From UBA1100 sp964533265 (GTDB lineage Bacteria; Verrucomicrobiota; Verrucomicrobiia; Limisphaerales; UBA1100): a stretch of DNA of 16,018 bases. The notes under the pieces were generated by a model. That model was not told the origin of the DNA. It worked only from the letters and a program-made list of their open reading frames with translations, and did no database searches. This document shows, piece after piece, positions 8,201-14,534 of this stretch. The stretch spans positions 1 through 16,018 of the forward strand of contig CAZHJW010000040.1 of NCBI GenBank assembly GCA_964533265.1, given 5' to 3'. Position numbers and translations under genes: made by a program. Every line of letters begins with the position of its first letter. Within the stretch, counting starts at the first letter, position 1.

Positions 8201-9540
8201 TGGAAATTAACATGAGTATGGTAACCCCAACCACGTTTCCCAATAACGCGTTTTTGATGAGGGCTATGGACATTTTGGCGAGGTCGCTTTTCTCCTAATA
8301 TGGCGGTTTTTACTGTTAAATAGCGAAGGAATTGGGAAACGCATCTTTCTACGACAAACTCCTTTCGCACCCGCTCTGAGCCTCGCAAGACTTGGGTCTC
8401 AATCGATTGCCAGTTCTCTTTAATTTTTTGAACACTCTCGATTAAACTGCCCGGTTGGTATGAATAAACTCCCTCATCTTCACCGAAAAAAAGCTTTAAG
8501 GCACTTTCGGGTTGAGCAAGTACAGCGCAACCTGCGGCCAGGGACTCGATGCCACGTGAGGGCATACTCCCTGGATGTCGAACGTAAGTGAAAGTTGCCT
8601 TGGCTCGAGCCAGTTCAATATTGTAACTCGTTTTATTCAGGAATCCTTCAATGCATCGAATGTAAACGGAGTGGTCTGAAAGCAACTCTTGTGTAAGGCG
8701 TGCCTTATCCGGATGATAGGAAATGGTCGTCGATCCGGATATGAACAGATCCACATCACGCTCTAGAGTCCCCGGCTTTACGATATGCTCGGTACTTATT
8801 CCGAACAGTTTGGGGTACGTGCAAGATGGTCCCTGCCTCAAGCTGGATGCCTTGATCCATTCCTCGCTGCCTACGGTTATCACTTCGTCAAATGCGGGTA
8901 ACCATGTTTGGTTATTGTGAATGTGGAGATCCAGATCGGAAGTCGTGCCAAAAACTGGACAGGCTAGTTCAGTAAGGTCATAGGGCAGGTACTGCCACTC
9001 AATCATGTGAGCGAAGAAAAGATCGGGTTCGAATGGAGTTTTATCTTTTATTCTGAGAATAGGTTCATCTATTTTACAGGAGTCAACGTCAACCGAGCCG
9101 TCCGATTTGATCTTGGGCCTGGGAACTCCAGTGTTGTGAACCCGGAATTTTGGATCTGAGAACTCCTTCTCACCCCAGACAGACATAGCCAGCACGTCAA
9201 TCTGAGGCTTTTTAATTAAATTTATAAGTCTGTTGGCCTCAGGTAGGGCGCAGGAATTCAGTATCTCTACGGCTCCTGTGTCATTCCCTTCAATCCACAG
9301 GCTTGCTCCCAGATAGAATCGTGACTGCGGAGAATCAAATTGTTGCAGACCGGCGATGGCCGGCTTGCTATGGCCGATTAAGCCCAGGGCGGCATAATGC
9401 TCCCATTCCGGGCCGGCTGATAGTCCCGCTGTGCCACAATAATTGCCGTTTGTAAACCAGCCGGAAGATTCTCCAAGATCCGCCTTTTTAGGCCAATATC
9501 CCTGAAAAATACCCCGATTTTCTGTCTTGCACATGCTCAC
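2293..9540 (-). CDS. Giant multidomain glycosyltransferase/TPR protein (2,415 aa)
   Basis: Domains in order: (1) residues ~1-430, a GT-B/CgeB-like glycosyltransferase region with 'SRGIESLAAGCAV' around E332, the usual nucleotide-sugar-binding loop; (2) ~430-757, a helical, His-rich linker region I do not recognise; (3) ~758-1137, a second GT-B/CgeB-like region starting 'KKILMISFECP' and containing 'GRVVESMAAGRPVISW' (E1050); (4) 1170-~1755, a TPR array made of three ~200-residue modules; (5) ~1756-1860, further TPR-like helices; (6) ~1874-2085, a GT2 domain with 'ISVCMIVKDE', 'VDTGSTDRT' (D1907) and the metal-binding D1954-A-D1956; (7) ~2090-2400, C-terminal TPRs. GT2 domains followed by 'HYGYDPE' and TPRs are a known arrangement in glycan-modifying enzymes. 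No signal peptide or membrane helix is evident, so it is probably cytoplasmic. The start is GTG at 9540, or ATG at 9534; an in-frame TAG at 9549-9547 rules out anything longer, and neither start has a Shine-Dalgarno. It lies 53 nt after the pyruvate kinase gene. Substrates and acceptors cannot be told from sequence. Confidence 0.9.
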   Translation of the reverse strand: MSMCKTENRGIFQGYWPKKADLGESSGWFTNGNYCGTAGLSAGPEWEHYAALGLIGHSKPAIAGLQQFDSPQSRFYLGASLWIEGNDTGAVEILNSCALPEANRLINLIKKPQIDVLAMSVWGEKEFSDPKFRVHNTGVPRPKIKSDGSVDVDSCKIDEPILRIKDKTPFEPDLFFAHMIEWQYLPYDLTELACPVFGTTSDLDLHIHNNQTWLPAFDEVITVGSEEWIKASSLRQGPSCTYPKLFGISTEHIVKPGTLERDVDLFISGSTTISYHPDKARLTQELLSDHSVYIRCIEGFLNKTSYNIELARAKATFTYVRHPGSMPSRGIESLAAGCAVLAQPESALKLFFGEDEGVYSYQPGSLIESVQKIKENWQSIETQVLRGSERVRKEFVVERCVSQFLRYLTVKTAILGEKRPRQNVHSPHQKRVIGKRGWGYHTHVNFQMLNHTVEEASRKEQHNPSPHNPIDSTREVDLFLHSDIPNLAKDRSEVISERLKKSVTDMFHRGLAAHPNSLILKFNQIRHFLHHGEPEQITDTLDAIESLLNTPKTELHLNPSEDIMPWDYYDQFFNYRSYLDHTTEYLSGGNTDKDKLLDLIRASLAHYLGLYTGKIEWLEKAVQGDQHFPHYSHSLAKGLFNRNAEGDMARACEILRSLFLKSILIAPSFILLSKIHDTNPEIVPDWESLENRFRKFRRIVFQSGPSPELNTQNLVLPTNMDALPTASNRRESELSIEKPEIISSPHSILAKNPNHPKKILMISFECPLWKDARAWSYNGFYAFRDALHAHDIETLTLPAIAGVPSSHKASLLLRAAEITRDLSFDQVWVWITHNDYDPQFLSWLEGVAPVRVGVIMESMEHTEGEEQQFSNLAGRREKVVSHLKYCTHALTFDEEDAVSLPKELPIKALWCPPVVNWRDICESINLPEPKAAEFLGTPYNEERREILAHPNLKGILEHTLPPEENSTLPIEFDKFHESSLATLYQCCRTNSSGQLIIDFACESGYAIDFFGQIHRVRRHLNDIWQKGLRKSYTQVNLPSIFKSYAGRVVESMAAGRPVISWKPPRTRSQALFTPGEEILWFDRDQPEQLAEQIRWLQANPQEAKRIAENARQKILKYHTAEVRVQQVLNWIESGTEANYGESPLISKTEPQPIQIMNEQTAALPKELDDILKEANTCYEQDDSDGAINALEQALELTGRHPVILRALGTQLFLSKRPTWARAIFEEFVTACPEDATGHVQHAIASFHDEDTDACAASLEKALVLEPTNTDVLKLTADMDVREERWGEAQIKYEKIAESGGITVEALHALAFCQSKTGDVERSIDTYGQLLEFNADDELAQHNLEMLRNNLQELSAKNKEASPAPNESENEGNDANNALEQADFFMQAGNQQAALKELERSLLKNPKDAHLVEAFGSLLFSQGELEQAREQFRRLIELTPSDAMAYTRLAMTCHELKRTEEFESALGLAMEIDPERPEILHFLGKLNLDQERYHDAGRLFSKLVEIEPDNVQNLLALGYCLFNGKEETAATEVFERALLLDPENRVALESLSVIRGETSTEDIPSTEEPASIPLSEILGQVEQALTEEDSSKAVQLLEQALHENPEEPRLLNALGNLHFREDQNERAAEYFTLLADVLPEEVDTQLHAAMIYLLLEDSEKFELFMEKALTLDPSNPQGLKLLASANFKAEKYDEAARIYAQLLIQIPEDVEVILAMGVCFHRVQDTETAEACFKRALEIDPYNQIASENLQTLVKPQHASEEAEVVDTDILTPVVTVGSLNEAHTLLKDGHHLEAWAQTIQAITNRPFHPEAYLLLTEIALTTGDEVKAKACLDELVKLSPNWSIARETLDSLEQQQNLNTTDIDWPNLPAIYQNRISVCMIVKDEEQFIEQCLESVKPIASQIVIVDTGSTDRTVEIAKEHGAEVYHFKWSNDFAAARNAALEHVRGDWVLVIDADEVLPQASHAALTNDITSVNVIGYRIPLISVAKNNEGTEKPTGDGLCHVPRLFRNAPGIHFVGCVHEQAFSAVQALQAEWEMDSDLSQANLIHYGYDPEIKKERNKVKRNLELMEMALKERPKEPSLLMNYALDLFNDGQIEAALDKDREAFQTLSEVPREDVFPEVRERLVCIFCFHLLQAELFEELLEISTSSLAKDCGPTASIHYSQALALLKLGRHEEAIVPLQSCINKRNDPVLTAPFKGVEEAGPHHLLADCLAKTGQQKEAQGEYDLALNTDPTNTSIRYGYAQFLTEIEQPEKAIHLLHKAIENGSIDCSLWSLGSQIVNAHIKDSEVALHWTECAIEECSTHPEALKQRGVALLTVGRFAEALPFFTKAPQHPVTEAAKILCQVSTDKPISPIDLDKEVIISTAFVHWYRRLLDYETEQAAQGITDKIEPLKKVLPTAANVLEEALAESNE
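4279..6033 (-). repeat. Triplicated ~200-residue TPR module inside the giant gene
   Basis: Three consecutive segments of the giant protein align essentially without gaps over their first 140 residues. Module A starts at residue 1170 (ILKEANTCYEQ..., base 6033), B at 1377 (ALEQADFFMQ..., base 5412) and C at 1576 (ILGQVEQALT..., base 4815). Within each, the G-x-x-F end of the first TPR falls at module position 39-43. A 'LAxxxC' motif recurs near position 140: AFCQ at 1310, GYCL at 1518, GVCF at 1716. Each module holds about five TPRs and ends in an acidic, low-complexity linker. The DNA has diverged, so this is a duplication seen at protein level, not a recent DNA repeat. Confidence 0.75.
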
Positions 9541-9593
9541 GCATGACTACGAAGCAATTATGAGGCCAACCCATCGCTCTGTTTTGTAAAACC

Positions 9594-11090
9594 CTAGACA
9601 TTTGCGCCTTTGAAGATGGAGTCGTTTTGGGTCGATTTTGTTCTCGAATATGGAAGATTTAATAACGAGTCATTCCAATCCAAAGATTTAATCAACGAGC
9701 CGATAGAGTGGATCTGAACTGCATTCATTCTCGATCCTTCGTGTGGATATATGACTCCCCCAACCAGAACGTTATCCTCCTTGCTTAGAACGTCTTTTCT
9801 CCACAGGAAATGTAAAATCTCGAGAATATGATCTCCGCTGATTTTTGAGAATGGTTCATGGAACTTTATTCCTGTTGTGCCCGCAATGAGATTAAAACTT
9901 CTGGCTGCCTGGGCATCATCGCTCACAGCTATAATTGGTTGCTTAGGTTGGCGTGATGCAATTAATCGAGCGGCGCGGCCGTAACGTGTTACCGCAACAA
10001 TTTTGGTGATGGGCAAAGACCTTGCCAATTGTGGAATGATCTGGGCGAAAGCTGCCGCAGTATTATAATCAGTTTTGGCAGTTTGTGAATCGGCGCCAGA
10101 TTGAATATGAGCGTCTGCTGTATCAACGACATTACGCATAAGTTCAACCGCTTCCACAGGGAATTTTCCCACGGCGGTTTCGCCTGAAAGCATGGTGGCT
10201 GTGCACCCATCCAATACAGCATTGGTTATGTCGCTTACCTCCGCTTTGGTTGGATAGGGGTTATCTATCATTGTATGCAACATTTCTGTGGCAATGATAA
10301 CAGGCCGCGATACTTTTTGGGCTGCATCGATAATATATTTTTGATTGATTGCAACAGATTGTAAATTTGTTTCAACCGATAGGTCGCCCCTATCAATCAT
10401 AATCGCATCAGCGTTTTCAGCAATTTCTTCGACGTTTTGAATTCCCGGTCCGTTTTCCACTTTGGCGATAATGCGAGGCGAGTTTCCACTAATTAGCTTG
10501 CGGATTGCATTAACGTGCGCTCCTGACTCCACAAAGCTTAATCCAATAAAATCTACCCCGGTTTCTTTTGCAAAGGACACCATTTCTTCATCCCGGGGAG
10601 TGATTTGTGGCGTGTCCAGCGTTACATATGGCACGTTAATGCCTTTTCTGCTTCGCAGGCATCCATCGGTCTTGGCCGTTATATGGATATCCCTGCCTTC
10701 GACCTTTTTTACAGTGAATTTTAGAGTGCCATCATCTGCTAGAATTATGTCTCCAGTAGAAAGATTATTGTGAAGATTTGAATAGTTTACGGGTACCTTT
10801 TCTGTTCCATCGTGCGTTGTGTCGGTTGTGAGAATAATGGATTCGCCCGTTATGAAAGACGGTTCATGTTTTAACTGAGTAGTTCGTATTTTTCGCCCAG
10901 GAATATCCAATAAAATTGGTGTATCTGGGATTGCTTTCCGGATTGATTTGATAGCTTTTCGGTGCCAGTCAAGATCTGCATGCGAACCATTGAGGCGTGC
11001 AATGGACATGCCTGCTTCCTTTAGTGCCAATAATGAGTCCTCGGCGATACTTCCCGGCCCTATTGTGGCGACAATTTTTATTCGTTTCAT
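9594..11090 (-). CDS. pyk: Divergent pyruvate kinase, probably K+-independent type
   Basis: The protein has 498 residues, close to a normal pyruvate kinase (PEP + ADP to pyruvate + ATP). The N-terminus matches the family (KIVATIGPGS; RLNGSH with R32, N34, S36, H37). The active-site lysine region is present (AKVENGPG, K210/E212), as are RGD with D236, the catalytic threonine in ATEM (T268) and the LSGETA loop. The C-terminal domain also follows the family (TRYGRAARLIASRQPKQPIIAVS). Differences from textbook enzymes: the LDTKGPEIR motif reads LDIPGRKIR (62-69), and ARGDLGVE reads DRGDLSVE. Lysine at the position equal to rabbit-muscle Glu117 (K67), plus loss of the K+-ligand threonine (I63), are known marks of K+-independent pyruvate kinases. 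The ATG is only 6 nt after the sat stop codon, so it is very probably co-transcribed. Inside this cluster it may be a specialised paralogue, for instance supplying ATP or consuming PEP locally; that is inference. Confidence 0.88.
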   Translation of the reverse strand: MKRIKIVATIGPGSIAEDSLLALKEAGMSIARLNGSHADLDWHRKAIKSIRKAIPDTPILLDIPGRKIRTTQLKHEPSFITGESIILTTDTTHDGTEKVPVNYSNLHNNLSTGDIILADDGTLKFTVKKVEGRDIHITAKTDGCLRSRKGINVPYVTLDTPQITPRDEEMVSFAKETGVDFIGLSFVESGAHVNAIRKLISGNSPRIIAKVENGPGIQNVEEIAENADAIMIDRGDLSVETNLQSVAINQKYIIDAAQKVSRPVIIATEMLHTMIDNPYPTKAEVSDITNAVLDGCTATMLSGETAVGKFPVEAVELMRNVVDTADAHIQSGADSQTAKTDYNTAAAFAQIIPQLARSLPITKIVAVTRYGRAARLIASRQPKQPIIAVSDDAQAARSFNLIAGTTGIKFHEPFSKISGDHILEILHFLWRKDVLSKEDNVLVGGVIYPHEGSRMNAVQIHSIGSLIKSLDWNDSLLNLPYSRTKSTQNDSIFKGANV

Positions 11091-11096
11091 AATATT

Positions 11097-12173
11097 TTAC
11101 TTTATGAAGAGGCTGGTACCTCTTAGTGCTTCTACGACTTCAGGTCTCATTAGTTTTTGATTTGGGGTTTCTCCATTTAAAAGAATACGACGCATATCTG
11201 TGCCACTGATAGAGTTTGTGTTCCCGCTATCTCCATGGGCACATGTCTTATCAGTAACGATTCCATCACATTCCGGACAATAAAAAGGGCCGTGAAGACG
11301 CATGATTTCGATGCCAAGATCTCCGTCAAATTGGCGTGTCAATTCGTGAGCATCATACGTCCCGTACCAATCCCCAACTCCGGCGTGGTCGCGCCCCACG
11401 ATAAAATGAGTGCACCCATAGTTACGCCTTATTAGAGCGTGAAAAACTGCTTCCCGAGGGCCCGCATATCGCATTGCTGTGGAGAGAATGCCTGTCACTA
11501 CTCGATTAGCAGGAAGGAAGGATCCAACAAGTGTGGAATAGCCTCGGATGACAGCATCTGGTGTAAAATCACCCTTTTGCTTCCTCCCTACCAATGGTTG
11601 GATGAACAGGCCATCAACCATTTCGAGCGCGGTCCTCTGTAGATATTCGTGTGCTCGGTGTGGAACATTTCGAGTTTGGAAGCCAGCAATTGTGGTCCAT
11701 CCTCGGGATTGGAACTCGGTCAATGTTTGAGATGGGCTCAATTCATAGCCTGAAAAATCAGAGCCTATTTGAGTCTTTAATTCTATTTCTCCTCCTAAAA
11801 AATAGGGGTTCAAAGATAGAAAATGCGCAACTCCTGGATGCTTAGGATCGTCGGTGCTAAAGATTTTTCGCGCTGCATCTTGCCGGTTGAATTGGAAAAG
11901 ATCTTCAACCCTCATATATCCTACGTCCTCTCCGGAATAAGTTAGTGAGACTTTGGCTTCTCCTTTAATAGAATCAGCAATGGCTTTAGTCACATCAAGC
12001 AATACTGGAAGGGGAAATACTTCGTCGTTTGGTAGTCTCATAGAACTCGTTACAGACCGAAACTCTAATTCGGTCATGAACCCCTTGAGCGGCCGGAAAG
12101 CCCCAATGGCAATCTTTTCCAGTTCCAAGTATTGGTCCCAGTTTAGCTCGATAGTTGGTTTAATTTTGCTCAA
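11097..12173 (-). CDS. sat: Sulfate adenylyltransferase (ATP sulfurylase)
   Basis: This enzyme makes APS and pyrophosphate from ATP and sulfate, the first step of sulfate activation. The 358 residues carry the diagnostic motifs: 'IAIGAFRPLKGFM' (21-33), the nucleotide-binding QTRNVPHRAHEY (166-177, HxxH-type), GRDHAGVGDWYG (260-271) and ISGTDMRR (322-329). Cys299, Cys302, Cys311 and nearby His313 form the CxxC...CxH cluster that binds zinc in several bacterial ATP sulfurylases. It belongs to the single-polypeptide Sat class, not the CysD/CysN class. The N-terminus is about 25-30 residues shorter than many homologues. The only usable start is TTG at 12173, which overlaps the cysC stop as TTGA; the frame is closed upstream by a TGA at 12203-12201. 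No Shine-Dalgarno is visible, so translational coupling to cysC is likely. Catalytic residues look intact. Confidence 0.93.
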   Translation of the reverse strand: MSKIKPTIELNWDQYLELEKIAIGAFRPLKGFMTELEFRSVTSSMRLPNDEVFPLPVLLDVTKAIADSIKGEAKVSLTYSGEDVGYMRVEDLFQFNRQDAARKIFSTDDPKHPGVAHFLSLNPYFLGGEIELKTQIGSDFSGYELSPSQTLTEFQSRGWTTIAGFQTRNVPHRAHEYLQRTALEMVDGLFIQPLVGRKQKGDFTPDAVIRGYSTLVGSFLPANRVVTGILSTAMRYAGPREAVFHALIRRNYGCTHFIVGRDHAGVGDWYGTYDAHELTRQFDGDLGIEIMRLHGPFYCPECDGIVTDKTCAHGDSGNTNSISGTDMRRILLNGETPNQKLMRPEVVEALRGTSLFIK

Positions 12174-12709
12174 TTGATGTTGTGGTTTAGAGTTGGGATT
12201 TCACTTATGATTAGATTGGCCATTTCCTCAGCGGAACTGCCGTTAGATGGATCTAGAATCAAATCGGAGTTTTCCGGTCGATGCCAAGGGACATCAATGC
12301 CTACAAGATCCGGCATCTCTCCCATTTTGGCCTTTTTATAAAGTCCACGGGGATCGCGTTCCATCACTACGTCGAGTGATGCATCAATTAGCACCTCATA
12401 GTAATTAGGAAGGTTTACCCGATTCCACTGCATTAATTCCGGATGGGAATACAGAGCTGCAACAATTACGAATAGCTCCTGGTCTGCTAAAACTTTTGCC
12501 AGTTGTTGGATTCGTTTGATCTGTGTTTTCCGCGAAGATTCGTCAAATCCCAGAGAAGGGCCAAAAATTTCCCGGACAACATTGCCATCAATTTGCACAA
12601 TCGCAGGGATTTTATCTCTGAGTTTTTTCACCAAAATATCAGCAATGGTGGATTTGCCTGCCCCTGATAATCCTGTCAGCCACAAAAGCATTGGACGGTT
12701 ATTTTTCAT
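12170..12709 (-). CDS. cysC: Adenylylsulfate (APS) kinase
   Basis: This kinase phosphorylates APS at the 3' position to make PAPS, the universal sulfuryl donor. The 179 residues contain a P-loop GLSGAGKST (13-21), the substrate-side IDGNVVR (40-46) and 'RDPRGLYKKAKMGE' (118-131), followed by 'GIDVPWHRPENSDLILD', all characteristic of CysC. The central segment reads 'WNRVNLPNYYEVLID' (95-109) where assimilatory enzymes usually have a phenylalanine/arginine-rich 'ISPFRADR'-type stretch. From memory this resembles the APS-kinase-like subfamily found in capsule loci, some members of which phosphorylate other nucleotides such as CDP-phosphoramidate in Campylobacter. The adjacent sat argues for APS as substrate. 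The gene overlaps the preceding transferase by 11 nt and sat by 4 nt, so it sits in the middle of a translationally coupled operon. Confidence 0.9.
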   Translation of the reverse strand: MKNNRPMLLWLTGLSGAGKSTIADILVKKLRDKIPAIVQIDGNVVREIFGPSLGFDESSRKTQIKRIQQLAKVLADQELFVIVAALYSHPELMQWNRVNLPNYYEVLIDASLDVVMERDPRGLYKKAKMGEMPDLVGIDVPWHRPENSDLILDPSNGSSAEEMANLIISEIPTLNHNIN

Positions 12710-14156
12710 TTCTATATGTGTTCCAAGAAGGATGAGCTTTGCCTTCTAGGATAAGTTCAAAATTTTCGACGAGGTAATCCTCGGCTCTTCCGACGTTAAA
12801 AATAAATTGATCACGATATGCGTTTGCCTTTTGCTGACATATGTCAGGATTAGCTATAAAATTTCTTATATGGCTGGACATCTCCTCAGTATTTCGGGCT
12901 ACTGCTCCAATTTTTTCGCGATCGATAAAGTAATGTGAGCCTTTGTATTTTTCAGCAACTGCTGCTTCATCAGGGGAAAAGAATACCACTGGTCTAAGAG
13001 TTGATAAGGCGTAGGTGTAAGCGGTGCCGGACATGTCTGTCACCATCAGTGCCGCCTTGGAGTAAAGGTCCATGTAATCACTGCCACTGGAGTCCAAGAC
13101 GAAGCATGGGTTCTCTTTGAACTGTTCAACGATTCTCTGCACCGGCTCCTTGCTCAAGGTGTGTGGATGAGGCCGGAATACCAAAACGTGCTCTGGGAAA
13201 TCATTGAGAATTTTTTCTACAATCAATAATCCGTGGGCTGGTATTGAAACGAGATCATCAAATCCGATGTCAATGATGGTAGGGGCATAAACAATGACAG
13301 GTTGGTCTTCCTGATGTTTTTGGCAGTATGCGAGCGTTCGGTCTAATTTTATATAGCCACTTGGAATTAGATTTAGCGCGTGACCAGGCTTCAATGTGCT
13401 TTGGCGAGGGGAAACGATATTATGAAACATGTTCACCACCGGTTGTGAGGAAAGGCAGGCATAGTCGAATAATTTTAATAATCGAAAAAACTCATCCTCA
13501 TCCCCAACTGGGGTGTCGTGAATGTCATGAACCATCAGTATTTTCTTGGCTTTTTCAGGCAATCCATCTGTCAGGGTGACGCTGATGACGGCATCAAGAA
13601 AATCCATATCTTTAATGATGTTGGTTCCGCCATAATAAACATCTGGTTCGTTCTCATACTTGTCTTGATACGACTCGCCAACCAAAACGATGACGTTGAA
13701 CCCTTTTTCGCGTAACCTTTGAGCAAGGTTTCCTGGATGTTCTCGATATGCTTGGGACGGAAGAAAAATACCAATTGTCTTGGAGTTTTTCTTTGAAAAT
13801 CGCCCTCGCAGGTGTTCCAACTGTAGTTCAAATAAGTCTAGAATTACTTTCCCAGGATCATAGCACTTGATGCATTCGAGAGCTTTTTGGCGAACTATTG
13901 GATCGTTTTTGACATGTCGTAATAGCAGTTCAATTACATTCGCTAAGCGGGGTACTAGCTCGTTTTTTGCTGTATTGATGTATTCATCAAATGGATCAGT
14001 TTGTGTTCTCGAGGGTGTCCTTGATAACAGGGCTTGAATATTTTGATAACGACTATCGGGAAATGGTGCTGGGTTGACCTTTGGCAGGTCTGATATATTG
14101 GAACGATCACTCAAGGATAATCGGTCTTTTTTTCGGCTAATTTCTGGCTTAATCAT
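12699..14156 (-). CDS. CDP-glycerol glycerophosphotransferase-like enzyme, copy 2
   Basis: A 485-residue protein, complete. The core (from ~150) resembles the CDP-glycerol:polyol glycerophosphotransferase (TagB/TagF-type, GT-B fold) family. It has 'FRPHPHT' with R328, H330, H332, then 'VTDMSGTAYTYALSTLRPVVFF' (372-393), in which D374/S376 and R388-P389 match the family's nucleotide-phosphate-binding region. The N-terminal ~100 residues are a helical domain without a recognised family. In Gram-positive bacteria such enzymes add glycerol or ribitol phosphate to teichoic acids; in other bacteria relatives act in capsule synthesis, sometimes with other donors. The donor here is therefore not certain. 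There is no signal peptide; a peripheral cytoplasmic-membrane role is usual for the family. The ATG at 14156 has no clear Shine-Dalgarno. Its 3' end overlaps cysC by 11 nt. It is a clear paralogue of the next gene upstream. Confidence 0.82.
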   Translation of the reverse strand: MIKPEISRKKDRLSLSDRSNISDLPKVNPAPFPDSRYQNIQALLSRTPSRTQTDPFDEYINTAKNELVPRLANVIELLLRHVKNDPIVRQKALECIKCYDPGKVILDLFELQLEHLRGRFSKKNSKTIGIFLPSQAYREHPGNLAQRLREKGFNVIVLVGESYQDKYENEPDVYYGGTNIIKDMDFLDAVISVTLTDGLPEKAKKILMVHDIHDTPVGDEDEFFRLLKLFDYACLSSQPVVNMFHNIVSPRQSTLKPGHALNLIPSGYIKLDRTLAYCQKHQEDQPVIVYAPTIIDIGFDDLVSIPAHGLLIVEKILNDFPEHVLVFRPHPHTLSKEPVQRIVEQFKENPCFVLDSSGSDYMDLYSKAALMVTDMSGTAYTYALSTLRPVVFFSPDEAAVAEKYKGSHYFIDREKIGAVARNTEEMSSHIRNFIANPDICQQKANAYRDQFIFNVGRAEDYLVENFELILEGKAHPSWNTYRNEK

Positions 14157-14534
14157 TCAATGATTGGAGAGCTATTATTTTCAACACAACTTCCTGCCAG
14201 AACGAAGCATGAGACGTGCCAAAACACCCAAGATTTTGAAGGTAATTAAGCTATATTTTGAAATGTAATATATTTGAGAAAGGCTTTTGGATGCCTGCTC
14301 ATGCTCCCTTGGAAACTTTAACTTTCAACTTTACTGGAAGATCTAATTCTGGAATTTCGAAAGTTGTCCGAGTTTGCATTCCGAAAGTTGTCCTTGTTTG
14401 AATAGTCTACTTCCGAGCAATTAATGCAAAATTTGAAGAAATTACAGGAATTGCAGAGTGTATCTTCGGTTTGAACATAGGCTTTATTTGTATGATTTCC
14501 GGCAGGCTGAGTTGATCACGCGGATATAAATTTT
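14157..14534. other. 378-nt gene-free gap between the two paralogous transferase genes
   Basis: No coding sequence with protein character is visible on either strand. The gap probably holds the promoter of the sat/cysC operon, but I find no convincing -35/-10 pair. It contains an AT-rich imperfect palindrome (around 14251-14272), three AACTTT hexamers at 14314-14332, and the 24-bp tandem repeat at 14353-14400. CAACTTT (14326-14332) is inverted as AAAGTTG (14360-14366), which could form a hairpin with a 27-nt loop. The rest of the operon is packed with overlaps or short gaps, so a gap of this size is notable; insertion or deletion of a mobile element is one explanation. Confidence 0.5.
14353..14400. 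repeat. Two tandem 24-bp repeats with a CGAAAGTTGTCC core
   Basis: Bases 14353-14376 and 14377-14400 match at 20 of 24 positions, with an identical GAAAGTTGTCC core and an identical GTTTG end. Short tandem repeats of this kind occur at the ends of some insertion sequences (for example the IS21 family has multiple repeats near its ends) and as binding sites for regulators. No transposase fragment is visible beside it, so its origin is open. Confidence 0.55.

Noticed and set aside
12170..12709. CysC as part of a complete phosphoramidate (MeOPN) pathway
   Set aside because: No glutamine kinase, phosphoglutamine cytidylyltransferase or amidotransferase gene is present in the window, while sat is directly adjacent; kept only as an alternative for substrate specificity.
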